NCBI RefSeq assembly: GCF_016862175.1
Contig: NZ_BOML01000040.1
Location: forward strand, 186,001 to 250,000
Origin: Paractinoplanes durhamensis
Lineage (GTDB): Bacteria > Actinomycetota > Actinomycetes > Mycobacteriales > Micromonosporaceae
Direction: 5' to 3'
DNA: 64,000 nucleotides
Shown here: positions 62,816 to 64,000 of the stretch, piece by piece
Layout of the letters: every line of letters starts with the position of its first letter
Position numbering within the stretch: the stretch's first letter is position 1
Program-made: the position numbers and the translations under genes
The notes under the pieces: generated by a model
What the model was told of the DNA's origin: nothing
Seen by the model: only the letters and a program-made list of their open reading frames with translations
Databases searched by the model: none

Positions 62816-64000
62816 ATGAAACAGCTACCCGACGCCGATCCCGGCGTTCCCGATCGCCGGTCCGCCAGCCACTATCTGGGCTGGATGGTCCGGCGGTTCC
62901 GGAGCACCGTGATCCCGGCGATCGTGCTGGCGATCCTCTGGATGCTCTGCCAGGCCGTGGTGCCGGCCCTCGTCGGCAAGGCGATCGACGCCGCGGTCCG
63001 GCACGACGGCCGCGATCTGTCGAAGTGGGCGTTCGTGCTCCTCGGGGTGGGGGCCGGCCAAGCCTATTTCGGCGTCGCCCGGCATCGCTTCGCGGTGGTC
63101 AACTTCCTGGGCGCGATGTTCACCACCGTGCAGGTCACCGTGCGGCAGGCCGGCCGGCTCGGCTCGGCGCTGTCCCGGCGGATCGACACCGGCGAGGTGG
63201 TCGCGATCGGCACGGCCGACATCCGGGCGATCGGCGCGGCCGTCGACATCACCGCCCGCGGCACCGGCTCGCTGATCGCGGTCCTCCTCGTCACCGTCAT
63301 CCTGCTCACCACCTCGGTGCCGCTCGGCCTGGTCGTGGTGCTCGGGGTGCCGATCCTGATGGCCGTGGTGGGCCTGCTGATCAAGCCGTTGCACCACCGC
63401 CAGCAGCTGTCCCGCGAGCAGCAGGGCCGGCTCACCGCCCGGGCCGCCGACCTGGTGGGCGGCCTGCGGGTGCTGCGCGGGGTGGGCGGGGAGGCAGCGA
63501 TGGCCGACCGCTACCGCACCGAGTCGCAGGCGCTGCGCTGGGCCGAGGTCCGCACCGCCCGGGTGGAGTCGCTGCTGGAGGCGGCCCAGGTGCTGCTGCC
63601 GGGGATCTTCCTGGTCCTGGTCACCTGGCTCGGCGCGCGGTTCGCGCTGCAGGGGCACATCACCGTCGGGCAGTTGGTCTCCTTCTATGCGTACGCTGCC
63701 TTCCTCGTCGCGCCGCTGCGGCAGCTCACCGAGGCGCTCGACAAGATGACTCGCGGGCATGTGGCCGGCCGCCGGGTGATCGGGTTGCTGGGCGCGACCA
63801 CCGACCTGCCCGACCCGGCCGCGCCGCGGTCCGCCGACCAGCTCACCGGCGAGCTCGCCGACCCGGAGTCCGGTGTGGTCGTCCGGCCCGGCGAGATCAC
63901 CGCGATCGTGGCGGCCGAGCCCGCTGACGCGGCGCGGATCGCCGACCGCCTGGGCCGCTACGCCGAGGGCGGCACCGCCGCCGGCGTGCCGCTCGACGAG
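62816..64000 (+). CDS. ABC half-transporter, membrane domain and start of a degenerate nucleotide-binding domain (3' end outside window)
   Basis: 395 residues visible, open to the window edge. A type I exporter transmembrane domain with about six helices runs to near residue 315 (VIPAIVLAILWMLCQAVVP at the start; FLVLVTWLGARFALQGHITVG and SFYAYAAFLVAPLRQLTEAL near the end). The nucleotide-binding domain begins near 345. At the Walker A position (VVVRPGEITAIVAAEPADAA) the GxxxxGK[ST] motif is absent, so this half probably cannot bind ATP normally. It should pair with a competent partner, perhaps encoded just downstream. ATG 62816 follows a candidate promoter by 10 nt. Confidence 0.88.
   Translation, partial: MKQLPDADPGVPDRRSASHYLGWMVRRFRSTVIPAIVLAILWMLCQAVVPALVGKAIDAAVRHDGRDLSKWAFVLLGVGAGQAYFGVARHRFAVVNFLGAMFTTVQVTVRQAGRLGSALSRRIDTGEVVAIGTADIRAIGAAVDITARGTGSLIAVLLVTVILLTTSVPLGLVVVLGVPILMAVVGLLIKPLHHRQQLSREQQGRLTARAADLVGGLRVLRGVGGEAAMADRYRTESQALRWAEVRTARVESLLEAAQVLLPGIFLVLVTWLGARFALQGHITVGQLVSFYAYAAFLVAPLRQLTEALDKMTRGHVAGRRVIGLLGATTDLPDPAAPRSADQLTGELADPESGVVVRPGEITAIVAAEPADAARIADRLGRYAEGGTAAGVPLDE

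Overview
The window reads as a high-GC actinobacterial chromosome. Gene order (rpoC, str operon, S10-spc-alpha ribosomal block, truA, rplM-rpsI-glmM, glmS, acpS-nnr-alr, tsaE-tsaB-rimI-tsaD), the four-gene conservon, DUF1707 and DUF4190 membrane proteins, an EspC-like type VII target and zinc-binding S14, S4 and L36 fit Micromonosporaceae best, possibly an Actinoplanes relative. Family is inferred from layout and protein sequence only; no search was run.

Layout. 1-3799: the 3' part of rpoC with a strong terminator, then two small DUF4190-type membrane proteins. 3800-8587: str operon (rpsL, rpsG, fusA, tuf). 8588-18483: S10 and spc operons from rpsJ to rplO without a foreign gene. 18484-22818: terminator, then secY-adk-map and two tandem DUF1707 membrane proteins. 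22819-26763: infA, rpmJ (too short for most ORF callers), rpsM, rpsK, rpsD, rpoA, rplQ and a clear terminator, then truA.

27638-45599 is an 18 kb accessory block between truA and rplM, which are commonly neighbours in actinobacteria. It holds a membrane-anchored unknown, an RsmC-like methyltransferase, an ABC-F ATPase, a TPP riboswitch with seven thiamine genes (thiE-thiO-thiS-thiG-thiE/tenI-like-thiD-thiC), a secreted guanyl-type RNase, a polytopic membrane protein, an orphan solute-binding lipoprotein divergent from a conservon (NIT-domain sensor kinase, roadblock, DUF742, GTPase), and a HemD/winged-helix fusion regulator.

46171-64000: rplM-rpsI-glmM; an MmpS-like protein and an aminotransferase; glmS; a DUF1023 hydrolase with an EspC-like partner; acpS; the NAD(P)H-hydrate repair enzyme; alr; an alpha/beta hydrolase; tsaE-ung-tsaB-rimI-tsaD; a small unknown protein; and the start of an ABC half-transporter whose P-loop appears degenerate.

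How they work together: most genes make ribosomes, translation factors, RNA polymerase and t6A tRNA modification. glmM, glmS and alr supply cell-wall precursors, and the thi cluster makes thiamine under one riboswitch. The best candidates for something undescribed are (i) a near-identical leader element with matching two-hairpin architecture upstream of both rpsL and rpsJ, (ii) the lipoprotein/membrane protein/conservon/HemD-regulator neighbourhood, (iii) a perfect 14-bp inverted repeat directly upstream of glmS, and (iv) a repeated short-start promoter geometry suggesting leaderless mRNAs. I recognised no tRNA, rRNA, CRISPR, insertion sequence or prophage.
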